64,000 bases of DNA from JBMNFB01 sp050949085 (lineage in GTDB: Bacteria; Bacillota; UBA994; UBA5500): the NCBI GenBank assembly GCA_050949085.1, contig JBMNFB010000001.1, positions 1,178,001 to 1,242,000 on the forward strand, read 5' to 3'. Under the pieces are notes generated by a model. The model ran no database searches, had not been told where the DNA came from, and worked only from the letters and a program-made list of their open reading frames with translations. This document shows, one piece after another, positions 1 through 8,265 of the stretch; within the stretch, counting starts at the first letter, position 1; each line of letters begins with the position of its first letter. The position numbers were made by a program, and so were the translations under genes.

Positions 1-352
1 GGGCCTTTCCCAGAGTGACGTCAGCGTGCGGTCCGGAAAACCTGAAAGTTTCGCCAGATAATGCGGGGGCATCGTTCCGGCTTGCTTCGTCGGTATGAGC
101 TGCTGGCTCATTCTCCCGCACGCCTCATCCGTTCCATATTATGTAATACAGCCCATCGATGAGGGCTTGTGATATTTAGTATAAATCCCCCAAATCCCAC
201 CCTTGTTTTGATTGTAGTCTGTAGTCAAGCTCGGTGTCAAGCCATTATCCGAAGTTAATGAATTCACGAGAACATCGGGCTTACAAGTGATTTTTCGATC
301 ATATAAACGACCTGTTTTCGTGCCATATTTCCGTTGAAAAGACCTAATATTG
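1..352. other. Non-coding upstream stretch
   Basis: No convincing gene is seen on either strand. The first 130 bases are GC-rich. From about 135 on the sequence turns markedly AT-rich, as promoter regions do here. Short imperfect inverted repeats exist (for example around 152-167), but no riboswitch, tRNA or repeat-family member was recognised. The end of an upstream gene, if any, must lie before the window. Confidence 0.6.
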
Positions 353-363
353 GTTGTGAAAAA

Positions 364-430
364 CTTAACCGTTTCTTAACACAGCAGAAAGCCATTTAGC
401 CTTTCCCCCTTCTCAAAGGCAAGATATGCT
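364..430 (+). promoter_or_regulatory. PhoP-type operator and promoter of the first phosphate cotransporter
   Basis: Two direct CTTAAC hexamers at 364-369 and 375-380 are spaced exactly 11 bases apart, with a weaker GTTGTG in phase at 353-358. Tandem TTAACA-like hexamers at about 11-bp spacing are the known binding pattern of PhoP response regulators in Bacillota. A possible -10 element, TATGCT, lies at 425-430, 46 bases before the start codon. The same hexamer, better repeated, precedes the paralogous gene at 2355, which strengthens the call. Induction by phosphate starvation is inferred. Confidence 0.6.
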
Positions 431-475
431 TTAGTAAGACACAGTTGAGGGGAGTACAAACCGGGGAGGGGTCTT

Positions 476-2104
476 ATGTCTGCGGTTGTTGGTCTGGTCG
501 GAGGGCTAGGCCTGTTCCTATACGGGATGGAGCTGATGGCGGAGGGACTCCAGAAGGTAGCGGGGGATCGCCTGCGCCGACTGCTGGAGATTCTGACCAG
601 CACGCCGCTGATCGGCGTTCTCATCGGAGCGCTGGTGACGATGCTCATCCAGAGCAGCAGCGCCACCAGCGTCATGGTCGTCGGCTTTGTTAACGCAGGT
701 CTCCTAACGCTGAAGCAAGCCGTATCAGTTATTCTGGGTGCAAACATCGGGACGACGATCACCGCCTTCATGATTTCGTTGCAGCTGACTGATCTCGCCC
801 TCCCGGCCATCGGGCTGGGATTTGGGTTGCATCTGCTCTGCCGACGCCGCGTCGGGCGCTACATGGGCATCACCGTCCTCGGCTTCGGGCTGCTGTTCTT
901 GGGGATGCTGATCATGGGCGAAGCAATGGTGCCACTCAAGGAGAGCACTACCTTCACCGATCTGCTACTCAGCTTCGGGCGCAATCCTTTTCTGGGTGTG
1001 GCGGTAGGCACGGTTCTCACCGGCATCGTGCAGAGCAGCAGTGTGACGACCGGACTCGTGGTTACCCTGGCCAGCCAGGGACTGATCGATCTGGATTCTT
1101 GCGTCGCGCTAGTCCTGGGCAGCAACATCGGCACGACGGTGACACCGCTCCTGGCAGCCATCGGTGCCCAGCTGACAGCGAAGCGCGCGGCCATTGCCAA
1201 CTTGATATTCAAGGTCAGCGGCGTGGTTCTGGCCATGTTTGTTTTCCGGCCGTTCGTTAGCTTCGCCGCCATGACCCACCCCGATCTACCCCGGCAGGTG
1301 GCCAACGCCCACATAATTTTCAACGTTGCCAATACGGCTGTTCTCCTGCCTCTGATCGACCACTACGTGCGGCTGATCCAACGGATTATGCCCGGCGAAG
1401 ATCAGACGGAGCACTTTGCACCGCTCTATCTGGACGAGCACCTGCTGCAAACACCGTCCATTGCGCTGGGACAAGCTACTCGCGAGGTAGTCCACATGGG
1501 CGAGGTGGCCTTAAGTGCACTGGAGGACGCGTACGAAGCCTTCCACTCCAATTCAGGCGAACGTCTGGAGGCGGCTGCCCGTAAAGAGTCGGCCATCAAC
1601 CAGCTGGAACAGGCTATCGTCAATTATCTGGTCAAGCTCTCCCGCGAGCCGCTCAGCGACAAGGAATCGTCTCGCCTCAACGCGCTGCTGAACATGACCA
1701 ATGATCTGGAGCGCATCGGCGACCATACGGAGAACCTCGCCGAACTGGCCAGCGACCGCATCGAACACCGGCTGCCCTTCTCGGACGAGGCCATCGCTGA
1801 GCTGGATCAGATGTATGAGAAAGTCCACAACCTGGTGAGTGAGGCAATCAGCATCATCAGCAGCGGCGACCTGATCAGGGCGGAGCGGGTGCTGGCAGAG
1901 GAGCGAGACATCGATGTCATGGAAAAGAGCTTGCGGCGTCAGCATGTCAATCGACTCAACGCTGGCATCTGTTTTCCGGCTTCCGGCATCGTCTACCTGG
2001 ATGTGATCAGCAACCTGGAACGCATTGCCGACCACGCCAGCAACGTCGGCGAGGAGCTGACCGGTGTCCACGAGGAGTGGGAAAAGGCCAGCAATCAGGG
2101 CTGA
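476..2104 (+). CDS. Na+/phosphate cotransporter, NptA family, with PhoU-like domain
   Basis: Membrane protein predicted to import phosphate with sodium. The two inverted half-repeats of the family are visible: QSSSA at residues 59-63 with GANIGTT at 88-94, and QSSSV at 186-190 with GSNIGTT at 215-221, each in a run of hydrophobic helices. From about residue 340 to the end lies a soluble helical PhoU-like domain, so the 542 residues match the usual NptA-PhoU length. ATG 476 follows a GGGGAGGGG ribosome binding site. A paralog lies 250 bases downstream on the same strand. A PhoP-like operator upstream suggests control by phosphate. The exact substrate is inferred; arsenate or other oxyanions are less likely. 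Confidence 0.92.
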   Translation: MSAVVGLVGGLGLFLYGMELMAEGLQKVAGDRLRRLLEILTSTPLIGVLIGALVTMLIQSSSATSVMVVGFVNAGLLTLKQAVSVILGANIGTTITAFMISLQLTDLALPAIGLGFGLHLLCRRRVGRYMGITVLGFGLLFLGMLIMGEAMVPLKESTTFTDLLLSFGRNPFLGVAVGTVLTGIVQSSSVTTGLVVTLASQGLIDLDSCVALVLGSNIGTTVTPLLAAIGAQLTAKRAAIANLIFKVSGVVLAMFVFRPFVSFAAMTHPDLPRQVANAHIIFNVANTAVLLPLIDHYVRLIQRIMPGEDQTEHFAPLYLDEHLLQTPSIALGQATREVVHMGEVALSALEDAYEAFHSNSGERLEAAARKESAINQLEQAIVNYLVKLSREPLSDKESSRLNALLNMTNDLERIGDHTENLAELASDRIEHRLPFSDEAIAELDQMYEKVHNLVSEAISIISSGDLIRAERVLAEERDIDVMEKSLRRQHVNRLNAGICFPASGIVYLDVISNLERIADHASNVGEELTGVHEEWEKASNQG

Positions 2105-2110
2105 CGACTT

Positions 2111-2160
2111 ATCGAGATGCGCCTTCCGGGGCGATGCCCTATCCTTTAGCAGAATTCACA
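2111..2160 (+). repeat. Dispersed intergenic repeat, copy 1
   Basis: This stretch directly after the first cotransporter gene contains GATGCGCCTTC followed by GGGGCGATGCCCT and then GAATTCACAG. Closely similar sequences occur at 5751-5792, 27855-27893 (minus), 39046-39066 and 49931-49966 (minus). All are intergenic and point the same way as the gene just upstream. The function is unknown. Confidence 0.6.
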
Positions 2161-2193
2161 GTCAGAAGGCATTCTAGCATGAACCAGATGGGC

Positions 2194-2228
2194 AGCAGTG
2201 GCTGTCGCAAAACAGCCACTGCTTTTTT
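2194..2228 (+). terminator. Rho-independent terminator after the first cotransporter gene
   Basis: A perfect 12-bp stem AGCAGTGGCTGT / ACAGCCACTGCT encloses a 6-base loop and is followed directly by a run of T. It separates the two tandem cotransporter genes, so the second gene needs its own promoter, and one is present just downstream. Confidence 0.9.
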
Positions 2229-2241
2229 GGTTCGCCCGCGC

Positions 2242-2308
2242 CTTAACGGGAGCTTAACGGTAACTTAACCAGAGCTTTGCCCTGCCAATGGTCGCGCTCA
2301 ATTATGAT
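2242..2308 (+). promoter_or_regulatory. PhoP-type operator with four phased hexamers and -10 element
   Basis: CTTAAC occurs at 2242-2247, 2253-2258 and 2264-2269, and CTTTGC at 2275-2280, every copy exactly 11 bases after the last. This is one helical turn and the layout known for PhoP boxes. A -10 element TATGAT at 2303-2308 lies 22 bases beyond the last hexamer, so the array occupies the -35 region as in PhoP-activated promoters. Activation on phosphate limitation is inferred from this layout and the target gene. Confidence 0.75.
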
Positions 2309-2354
2309 AAAGCTACACATACTAGACTAAGGCGCGAAGTTTGCGGGGAGGAAG

Positions 2355-3998
2355 ATGACGGTGCTAGATGCAGTAACGATTGCCTTTGGTTTGGTCGGCG
2401 GGCTGGGGCTGTTTCTCTATGGAATGGACTTGATGGCCAGAGGCCTGCAGAAGGCCGCCGGCGACAGACTGCGGCGGCTTCTGGAGATTCTAACCAGCAA
2501 GCCGTTGATCGGCGTCCTGGTAGGTGCAGTTGCCACGATGATCATCCAGAGCAGCAGTGCCACAACGGTTATGGTCGTTGGTTTTGTCAACGCCGGATTG
2601 ATGACGCTGCGCCAGGCAGCCTCGGTGATCATGGGGGCCAACATCGGGACAACAGCAACTGCCCTGATCGTCTCGCTGAAACTGACTGCTCTGGCCCTGC
2701 CTGCCATCGGCGTCGGCTTCCTGCTGATGATGGTCAGCAAGCGCCGAGTGTCGCAGCACCTGGGCCAGACTATACTCGGTTTTGGCCTCCTCTTCCTGGG
2801 CGTGGATACGATGGGCACGGCCGTGGCTCCCCTCAGCGATAACCCGTTGTTTATCAGTCTGCTCACCAGCTTCGGCCGCAACCCTTTGCTGGGTGTGCTG
2901 TCTGGGGCAGTGTTTACTGCCCTCATCCAGAGCAGCAGCGCCACTACTGGGTTGGTGGTTGCTCTGGCCAGCCAAGGGGTAATCGACTTGCCGGCCAGCC
3001 TGGCCATCGTTCTGGGTAGCAATATCGGCACCTGCGTGACTGCGATGCTGGCCTCCATCGGCGGACAGCTCAACGCCCGGCGTGCCTCCATCACTCATCT
3101 CCTGTTCAACTCTATCGGGGTTGTCCTGGCATTGCTGTTCTTCAGGCCGTTTGCCGATCTGGTAGCAGACACGCATCTCCTGCTAGAACGACAGGTAGCT
3201 AACGCTCACATCATTTTTAACGTCGCCAACACGCTACTGCTCCTACCGCTCATTGGTCGCTTTGTCAGTCTGGTCAGGCGCATTGTTCCCGGCGACGACA
3301 ATGCGGAGTTGACAGGTCCGCTCTATCTGGACGAACGCCTGCTGGGAACCCCCTCGATCGCGTTGGGGCAGGCGACGCGGGAACTGGTGCGCATGGGTGA
3401 GATAGCCCTCAGTGCGCTAGATGATGTCTACTACGCGTTCAGCCATGACACCCATGAGCGCCTGGAAGCGGCCGCCGAGAAGGAAGCCCAGATCAATCGG
3501 CTGGAGAAGGCGATCGTGCACTATCTGATCAAGATCCCGCAGACTTCGCTGAGCAAGGAACAGTCGGAGCGACTTAACGCCCTGATCAGCCTGACCAGCG
3601 ATATTGAGCGCATCGGCGACCACACGGAGAACATCGCCGAGCTGGCGGACGAGCGCATTGAACACCGGCTTCCCTTTTCAGACGAAGCTGCGGAAGAGCT
3701 GGACGATATGTACCGACACGTCTACACGGTAGTTGAGAAGGCCATTGATGTGCTACGAACCGGCAGGATCGCAGAGGTCGAGGCGGTCCTGGCCGAAGAA
3801 AACGACGTGGATGATCTGGAAAAGCAGTTGCGCCGCAGACACATTGAGCGGCTCAACGCTGGTGTCTGCTTTCCCGCCTCCGGCGTTATCTATCTGGATC
3901 TGATCAGCAATCTGGAGCGGGTGGCCGATCACGCCAATAACATCGCGGAAGTGTTGGTGGGTATCAAAGGGGAGTGGGTTCACGTCCCGGTCCACTAG
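2355..3998 (+). CDS. Na+/phosphate cotransporter, NptA family, second paralog
   Basis: Paralog of the gene at 476, collinear over its full 547 residues. QSSSA motifs lie at residues 65-69 and 192-196, with GANIGTT and GSNIGT loops, then a C-terminal PhoU-like helical domain. It is predicted to carry phosphate with sodium across the cytoplasmic membrane. ATG 2355 follows GGGGAGGAAG. A terminator upstream and a strong PhoP-like operator show that it is transcribed on its own, and its operator has more hexamers than that of the first copy. Different affinity or induction threshold of the two copies is a guess. Confidence 0.92.
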   Translation: MTVLDAVTIAFGLVGGLGLFLYGMDLMARGLQKAAGDRLRRLLEILTSKPLIGVLVGAVATMIIQSSSATTVMVVGFVNAGLMTLRQAASVIMGANIGTTATALIVSLKLTALALPAIGVGFLLMMVSKRRVSQHLGQTILGFGLLFLGVDTMGTAVAPLSDNPLFISLLTSFGRNPLLGVLSGAVFTALIQSSSATTGLVVALASQGVIDLPASLAIVLGSNIGTCVTAMLASIGGQLNARRASITHLLFNSIGVVLALLFFRPFADLVADTHLLLERQVANAHIIFNVANTLLLLPLIGRFVSLVRRIVPGDDNAELTGPLYLDERLLGTPSIALGQATRELVRMGEIALSALDDVYYAFSHDTHERLEAAAEKEAQINRLEKAIVHYLIKIPQTSLSKEQSERLNALISLTSDIERIGDHTENIAELADERIEHRLPFSDEAAEELDDMYRHVYTVVEKAIDVLRTGRIAEVEAVLAEENDVDDLEKQLRRRHIERLNAGVCFPASGVIYLDLISNLERVADHANNIAEVLVGIKGEWVHVPVH

Positions 3999-4021
3999 CT
4001 GGCTTGCATAGGGCACGGAAA

Positions 4022-4058
4022 AACGATCTGGATCGGAGTTCGCTCCGTCCAGATCGTT
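4022..4058. terminator. Bidirectional terminator hairpin between convergent genes
   Basis: An 11-bp perfect outer stem AACGATCTGGA / TCCAGATCGTT continues into an inner CGGAG-TTCG-CTCCG stem with a stable tetraloop. It lies between the cotransporter gene and the minus-strand gene ending at 4068. The T-tract is weak, so efficiency is uncertain. Confidence 0.7.
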
Positions 4059-4067
4059 GCTGCATGT

Positions 4068-4658
4068 TTAGGTGCTGGCGCTATCCCGTCCAGTGGCGGC
4101 AGCCTCCAGCGCGGCCCCACCTGGATAGTCGCATAGCAGGCCCTCGTAGACCAGCTGCAGACGTTCGCACGCGGCAAAATCCGGCGGGGTGACCAGCCCA
4201 GGCGGCTTGTCGACCAGACGGATGCCGGCCTTCTCCAATACAGTGGAGACAAACTGCGAACAGAAGTACTTGTAGGGCCGATTGATCGGTCTACCGGCCG
4301 CGACGCCGAAAAACCCCAGCACGCTGAAATCATACTTGTCCTGTTCGCGGACAAACTCATCGATAGCAGCTTCAATGGCCTGATACTCGGCTTCAGTCAC
4401 CTGCAGGCGAAAAATGGCACAACGCGTCTTCCTGAACCGCGCGTAGAAACCTTCGTGCTGCTTCTCCTGAACAAACCCGCCGGGTAACGGAAACTGCGGG
4501 CGCCGGCGCCCAAAGCTATACATTCGGTTCAGATTTGCATCCAGTGCGATGGAGGCATGGTTGTACGGGGCACGCGTATAGAGCCCGATTGCCCGATTTA
4601 CCAACGAATAAGAATTGGAGAGCATTATATATATGCTTTTACCTGGAGGGTTTCCCAC
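4068..4658 (-). CDS. YiiX-like NlpC/P60 superfamily cysteine hydrolase
   Basis: A small protein of 196 residues with the circularly permuted papain-like (YiiX/YaeF type) pattern: catalytic histidine in NHASIALD (His34) and catalytic cysteine in YFCSQFV (Cys133), the His coming before the Cys. Members are thought to cleave amide or ester bonds in lipid-linked or peptide substrates; the substrate here is unknown. No signal peptide is evident. GTG 4658 was chosen because GGGGGAGGT lies 7 bases upstream; an internal ATG at 4625 has a poorer site. A promoter with TTGTCA and TATATA lies at 4712-4739. The gene stands alone, converging on the phosphate cotransporters. Confidence 0.75.
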   Translation of the reverse strand: MGNPPGKSIYIMLSNSYSLVNRAIGLYTRAPYNHASIALDANLNRMYSFGRRRPQFPLPGGFVQEKQHEGFYARFRKTRCAIFRLQVTEAEYQAIEAAIDEFVREQDKYDFSVLGFFGVAAGRPINRPYKYFCSQFVSTVLEKAGIRLVDKPPGLVTPPDFAACERLQLVYEGLLCDYPGGAALEAAATGRDSAST

Positions 4659-4711
4659 GGGTCAAACCTCCCCCATTCCTAAGGCGTTTAAGTGCGGCGG
4701 TATAGTTCGAG

Positions 4712-4739
4712 TATATACGCCAGCCAATGCTACTGACAA
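4712..4739 (-). promoter_or_regulatory. Sigma-A type promoter for the YiiX-like gene
   Basis: On the minus strand TTGTCA (4739-4734) and TATATA (4717-4712) are 16 bases apart, upstream of the GTG start at 4658. Confidence 0.5.
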
Positions 4740-4885
4740 CCTGCATGATGAGAAAGCGCAGGCCGGGAAGTTCAACCGTCGTTTGCCGACAACAAACACG
4801 CTCTCCTGCACTACATCGACGCTGGGTGCCTGTAAGATTCTTGACTGGTAGGGTATAATGGGATTCGGTAAGGAGTGTGATAACT

Positions 4886-5218
4886 TTGAAGCTCTTGGTA
4901 GTGGTAGTCAGTGACAAGTACACTGATCAGGTTGCCGCGGAACTAAATGCCGCAGGCTTCCGCTGCACCAAGCTGGCCTCCACGGGGGGATTCCTGAAAC
5001 AGGGCAACACCACGCTGCTGATCGGCGTGGAAGACAGTCAGGTAGACGATGTCATCGCTGTCATCCGCTGTTGCTGTAGATCTACCATTGTCCCCTTCCC
5101 AGGCACCTCCAGGGCGGGCTCGGCAGACATCACGGTCTCCGGAGCAGTGGTTTTCGTGGTGCGCGCCGAGCAGTTCCTCAAAGTGATCGCCAACCACAAT
5201 CCACCGACCAGCGAATAG
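4886..5218 (+). CDS. darA: Cyclic-di-AMP receptor, DarA/PstA family
   Basis: A PII-like signalling protein of 110 residues. The N-terminus KLLVVVVSDKYTDQV, the GGFLKQGNTTLLIG stretch and the loop around CCRS fit the DarA (PstA, DUF970) family, whose trimers bind cyclic-di-AMP in the cytosol; the downstream partner is unknown in most species. TTG 4886 is preferred because AAGGAG at 4870-4875 is 10 bases upstream and the protein then begins MKLL as in the family. A GTG at 4877 is too close to that site. A -10 like TATAAT sits at 4854-4859 with a poor -35. Cyclic-di-AMP governs potassium and cell-wall homeostasis in Bacillota; a Trk potassium system is encoded at 27964-30775. Confidence 0.88.
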   Translation: MKLLVVVVSDKYTDQVAAELNAAGFRCTKLASTGGFLKQGNTTLLIGVEDSQVDDVIAVIRCCCRSTIVPFPGTSRAGSADITVSGAVVFVVRAEQFLKVIANHNPPTSE

Positions 5219-5256
5219 GAGAGCGCTGCGGACAAGCTACCAGCAGCTGCACAGCG

Positions 5257-5281
5257 AGTCAGTCCCGATCGGGGGCTGGCT
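5257..5281 (+). terminator. Possible terminator hairpin after darA
   Basis: AGTCAGTCCC and GGGGCTGGCT can pair over 10 positions with two G-U pairs and a 5-base loop. Only a short T-poor tail follows, so it is a weak call. Confidence 0.35.
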
Positions 5282-5354
5282 TAATCTATGTCAGAGATTC
5301 GCCGGCCGATTGCTTTGTTGCTTTTCTAAAAGAGGAGTTAAAGGAGCGATAGGT

Positions 5355-5720
5355 GTGTCATTTCTCATGAGTCAAGGGGTTCATCTGGCAATCATTGTCC
5401 TGGAGCTTATTGGTGTGCTGATCATCATGGTCGCCGCCCTGCGCGCCTTCTGGTTCTACGCGTGCAGAGCCCTCATATGCGACGATGATACCGCCAAAAT
5501 TAGCTTCACCAAGGCCTTGGCGCTGGGGCTGGAGTTCCTGTTGGGAGCAGAGATTCTCAAGACGTTGTCGGTGCGCTCCATTGACGAGCTGGTTCTACTG
5601 GCGGCCATCATCGTTCTGCGGCTGGTGATGGGCCTGGTCATTCACTGGGAGATCCATTCCGATCTGAAGCATCAGAACGATTACGAAGAGAGGCGGCCTG
5701 CTGATAGACACGCCGCCTGA
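5355..5720 (+). CDS. DUF1622 family membrane protein
   Basis: A small integral membrane protein of 121 residues with three hydrophobic segments. The pattern of a first long helix ending RAFWFY, a polar FTKALALGLEFLLGAEILKT segment and a final helix VMGLVIHWEI is that of the DUF1622 family, whose function is unknown. GTG 5355 is chosen because AGGAG lies 8 bases upstream; an upstream in-frame TTG at 5310 has no site and ATG 5367 is a further option. A repeat-family copy and a hairpin follow the gene. Confidence 0.75.
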   Translation: MSFLMSQGVHLAIIVLELIGVLIIMVAALRAFWFYACRALICDDDTAKISFTKALALGLEFLLGAEILKTLSVRSIDELVLLAAIIVLRLVMGLVIHWEIHSDLKHQNDYEERRPADRHAA

Positions 5721-5750
5721 GGAGCAACGAAACGGCTACAGAGGGAAGCA

Positions 5751-5792
5751 AGGGCCTTCAGGTGACGCCCTGCCTTCTATAGCGAAGTTCAC
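5751..5792 (+). repeat. Dispersed intergenic repeat, copy 2
   Basis: GGCCTTCAGGTGACGCCCTG followed by CCTTCTATAGCGAAGTTCAC matches copy 1 (2111-2160) including the GAA-TTCAC tail. The hairpin of the second dispersed family starts 11 bases later. The minus-strand copy at 49931-49966 has the same order of repeat then hairpin. Confidence 0.6.
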
Positions 5793-5803
5793 GGGTTAGA
5801 GCA

Positions 5804-5841
5804 AACACCCACTGCATCCCTGGAGGGAGGCAGTGGGTGTT
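5804..5841. terminator. Conserved CACCCACTGC hairpin, copy 1
   Basis: A 12-bp perfect stem AACACCCACTGC / GCAGTGGGTGTT with a 14-base loop containing GGAGGGAG lies between convergent genes, so it probably ends transcription from both sides. The same stem recurs at 49876-49920 and 61490-61527. Confidence 0.75.
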
Positions 5842-5855
5842 ATTGCGTATTGCGA

Positions 5856-6587
5856 CTACTGGTCGCCCTGAACGATCAGCTCGCCTGCCCGGAATTGCTG
5901 AAGCAGCTCCGTCATTCTATCGCTGAGCAGGGCAAAGATCGCCTCTCCTTTAGCAGCCGTGGCCCGGGTAGCATCGCCTGTCTGCGCATGAGCCAGCGTC
6001 TGCCGGGAGATACCTGGAAACTTGATGTTCGCGATAGCCCGATTCCAGTTGACCTGGGCGCGGCTCATATCCACCAGCCCGGGATCGATGGCCAGCACGG
6101 TTGAAGTCTCATCCTCACCCGCATGCCCCTGTCCCTCGCAGATCGTCCTGATCTCGGCCGCATAGTCCAGCCACCAGTTGATGAGCAGAACAGTCAATCC
6201 CAGATCAGCGAGGCGCTCCATGGCAATGGTCAGGGCAGGGATGTTGCCGCCGTGGCCGTTGAAGAGCACCACCTTCTTCAAACCCCACCTGGCCAGGCCT
6301 TTCCCCACCTGATAGACATACTCGCCAAACACGTCAGCCGGAATATCGATGGTCCCTGGCCAGGGGGCCAGGTTCCAGGAATGTCCATACGGTATTTCCG
6401 GGGAAATAATCAGTTCATCCCCGAGGCGTGCATCGAGCAATTCGAGAAAGCGGCGCGGGATGAGCACATCGGTACCCAGGGGACAATGATGGCCGTGCGC
6501 CTCAGTCATCCCGATGGGAATGACGACGGTATCCGTCCGTTTCAGCGCAGCCAAGAACTCATCCATGTTCATCTGCAGCAGATACAC
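5856..6587 (-). CDS. Creatininase family protein
   Basis: A protein of 243 residues of the creatininase/creatinine amidohydrolase superfamily, metal-dependent hydrolases acting on C-N bonds (creatinine, formamides, mycofactocin peptides). The metal-site pattern is present: Glu29 and His31 in MTEAHGHH, Asp40 in LGTDVLIP, the glycine-rich FNGHGGN loop and GEDETS near residue 168. The true substrate is unknown. GTG 6587 follows TAGGAGGGG. It lies 14 bases downstream of the nitroreductase gene and is probably co-transcribed with it. A conserved hairpin 15 bases past the stop serves as terminator. Confidence 0.85.
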   Translation of the reverse strand: MYLLQMNMDEFLAALKRTDTVVIPIGMTEAHGHHCPLGTDVLIPRRFLELLDARLGDELIISPEIPYGHSWNLAPWPGTIDIPADVFGEYVYQVGKGLARWGLKKVVLFNGHGGNIPALTIAMERLADLGLTVLLINWWLDYAAEIRTICEGQGHAGEDETSTVLAIDPGLVDMSRAQVNWNRAIANIKFPGISRQTLAHAQTGDATRATAAKGEAIFALLSDRMTELLQQFRAGELIVQGDQ

Positions 6588-6601
6588 AGCACTCGCCCCT
6601 C

Positions 6602-7390
6602 CTAGAGCTCAATTCCGGCCCGGCGCAACGCCTCTCTGAGGCTGTCCCTGACCACCTGACCGTGCCGCGCATACTTGCGGGAGATATGTTCTCCCCAACC
6701 ATACCTGTCGTAACCTACGTCGTCCTCACCGGCCTCAGGCTTGCGGATCTTCGCGTTCAACCGGGCATAGTAACCCTCGCGGATCAGACCGGCATCCATA
6801 ACCGACAAGGCCTCCTCCACCTCGCTCTCGCTCAGATCGTGGTAGACATCCTGATGGAGAACGAACCTGGTGGGAATCCGCGGCCGCGGTGCGGGGGCCT
6901 CGGCCGGGTAGCCGAGCACCATCCCCACCACCGGGTACACCCGCTCCGGCAGCTGGAAGATCTCCCTCAGTTCCGTGTCGAAATGGGGAGCAGACCCCAG
7001 GAAGCAGGTGCCCAGACCTAAACTCTCGGCGGCCAGAACCATGTTCTGAGCGAAGTAGGCTACATCCTGGATGCCCAGGAACAGCATCATCATGTCGCTG
7101 GCCGTATTCACCCGCCCCTTGGAGGCGATGAACTTCTCCAGCTTGCGAAAGTCCAGACAGTAGAGCATGAAAATCGGCGCCCGCATAATCATCGGGCCGA
7201 AAAGCCGGGCGACGCGCTCCCGCCTGGCCTGATCCCGGGTGTAGATGCAGGCGTACATCTGCCCGGTAAATGGTGCCTGCTGCCCGGCCCGGGCCACCGC
7301 TTCGATCAGCTGATCCGGCACATCCTGATCGGTGAACTGCCGAATCGACGCATGTGAGAGAATTGCTTCGATAACCTCGTTCATTTTCAT
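6602..7390 (-). CDS. Nitroreductase family protein, NfsA-like
   Basis: An FMN-dependent oxidoreductase of 262 residues. The N-terminal SIRQFTDQDVP motif, the ESLGLGTCFLG segment and the GMVLGYPAE loop are hallmarks of the nitroreductase fold that binds FMN and uses NAD(P)H; the C-terminal extension is as in NfsA/FRP-type members. The substrate cannot be told. ATG 7390 follows GGGGAGGT. First gene of a two-gene minus-strand unit with the creatininase-like gene, diverging from the DUF4358 gene at 7516. Confidence 0.87.
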   Translation of the reverse strand: MKMNEVIEAILSHASIRQFTDQDVPDQLIEAVARAGQQAPFTGQMYACIYTRDQARRERVARLFGPMIMRAPIFMLYCLDFRKLEKFIASKGRVNTASDMMMLFLGIQDVAYFAQNMVLAAESLGLGTCFLGSAPHFDTELREIFQLPERVYPVVGMVLGYPAEAPAPRPRIPTRFVLHQDVYHDLSESEVEEALSVMDAGLIREGYYARLNAKIRKPEAGEDDVGYDRYGWGEHISRKYARHGQVVRDSLREALRRAGIEL

Positions 7391-7515
7391 ACCTCCCCTT
7401 AGTGGGTTGTTCGCCGCCGGCGCCGCCCCTCCTGCCGCTCCGCCCCTTCCTGATCTGGAACCTGCTCCCGACTCTGCTCGTCTAACCCTCCAGCAGCTTG
7501 GAGGAGGTAGAAAAG

Positions 7516-8034
7516 ATGAAACGACTCTCGCTGACGCTGGTGCTGCTGGTGACGGCAGCTGCTTTACTGGGCTGTAGCGACCCCAACGTCGCCTTCGAGG
7601 ATCTGGTGGGTGCTATCGAGGCGCGGGTTATCGCCGATCTGCAGGCTACCGGCAACTTTACGGAAGATGCCTTTGCCGACGGACAGATCCCCGGTTACCT
7701 GCAGTTCAACCTGCTGGATGAGGAGGAGACCGGCTGGGTCCTGGAGATCGACAAGGAACTCCTGGCTGAGGGCTACGCTCTGGTGGCGCAGTTCAACATC
7801 AACGCCGACAAGATTATCGTGCTCAAGGCCAGGGACAAGGAAAGCATAGCCGACGTACAGGCAGCGCTGGAGGCCGAGCTGGAGAAGCAGGATGCTACCT
7901 GGAGCTGGTATCTGCCGGCCCAGTATGAAAAGGTGAAGAACAATATCATCGAAACCCAGGGCTCCTATCTGATTTACGTTACATATGGGGAGCCCCAGGG
8001 GGTCGTCGATGCCTTTATCGACGCCCTCAAGTAA
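7516..8034 (+). CDS. DUF4358-like lipoprotein
   Basis: A predicted lipoprotein of 172 residues. A short charged start, a hydrophobic stretch and the lipobox LLGC give cleavage before Cys21; the mature part is small, acidic and without obvious catalytic residues. Its size, the ESIADVQAALEAELEKQ segment and the terminal YGEPQGVVDAF pattern fit DUF4358 lipoproteins, which in Clostridia often sit beside an MBOAT acyltransferase and a DHHW protein, exactly as here. It may help the acylation machinery at the outer face of the membrane (inferred). ATG 7516 follows GGAGGAGGTAG; an in-frame TTG further upstream would swallow that site and is rejected. Confidence 0.8.
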   Translation: MKRLSLTLVLLVTAAALLGCSDPNVAFEDLVGAIEARVIADLQATGNFTEDAFADGQIPGYLQFNLLDEEETGWVLEIDKELLAEGYALVAQFNINADKIIVLKARDKESIADVQAALEAELEKQDATWSWYLPAQYEKVKNNIIETQGSYLIYVTYGEPQGVVDAFIDALK

Positions 8035-8143
8035 AGCCGGAGCCGTCCGATGCTGCCGCAGGATGCTCCGGCTGCGCCCTAGGGCCTGACTTGGTTCATC
8101 GGTGAAAAGCAAGCGAAATGGGGGCGACAGTTGCCTCGCCCCC
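8035..8143. repeat. Two inverted repeats between DUF4358 and MBOAT genes
   Basis: AGCCGGAGC (8035-8043) pairs with GCTCCGGCT (8065-8073), starting right at the stop of the DUF4358 gene, and GGGGGCGA (8120-8127) pairs with TCGCCCCC (8136-8143). Neither is followed by a T-run, so these may be RNA-stabilising or attenuating hairpins rather than true terminators. Confidence 0.5.
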
Positions 8144-8265
8144 TGCCAGGCCAGGTTCAGTGGCGGGATCGAGATCTCAGACTCCTGCCTTCGCGGGCTG
8201 GGCTCTCGCCGCTTCGCCGCCAGACCAGTGATAGAACGACACGTCCTGCACAGAGGAGAAACAGA

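Noticed and set aside
376..810. Minus-strand frame over the first cotransporter and its operator
   Set aside because: It is antisense to a clear transporter gene and shows only the mirrored low-complexity pattern typical of such shadows.
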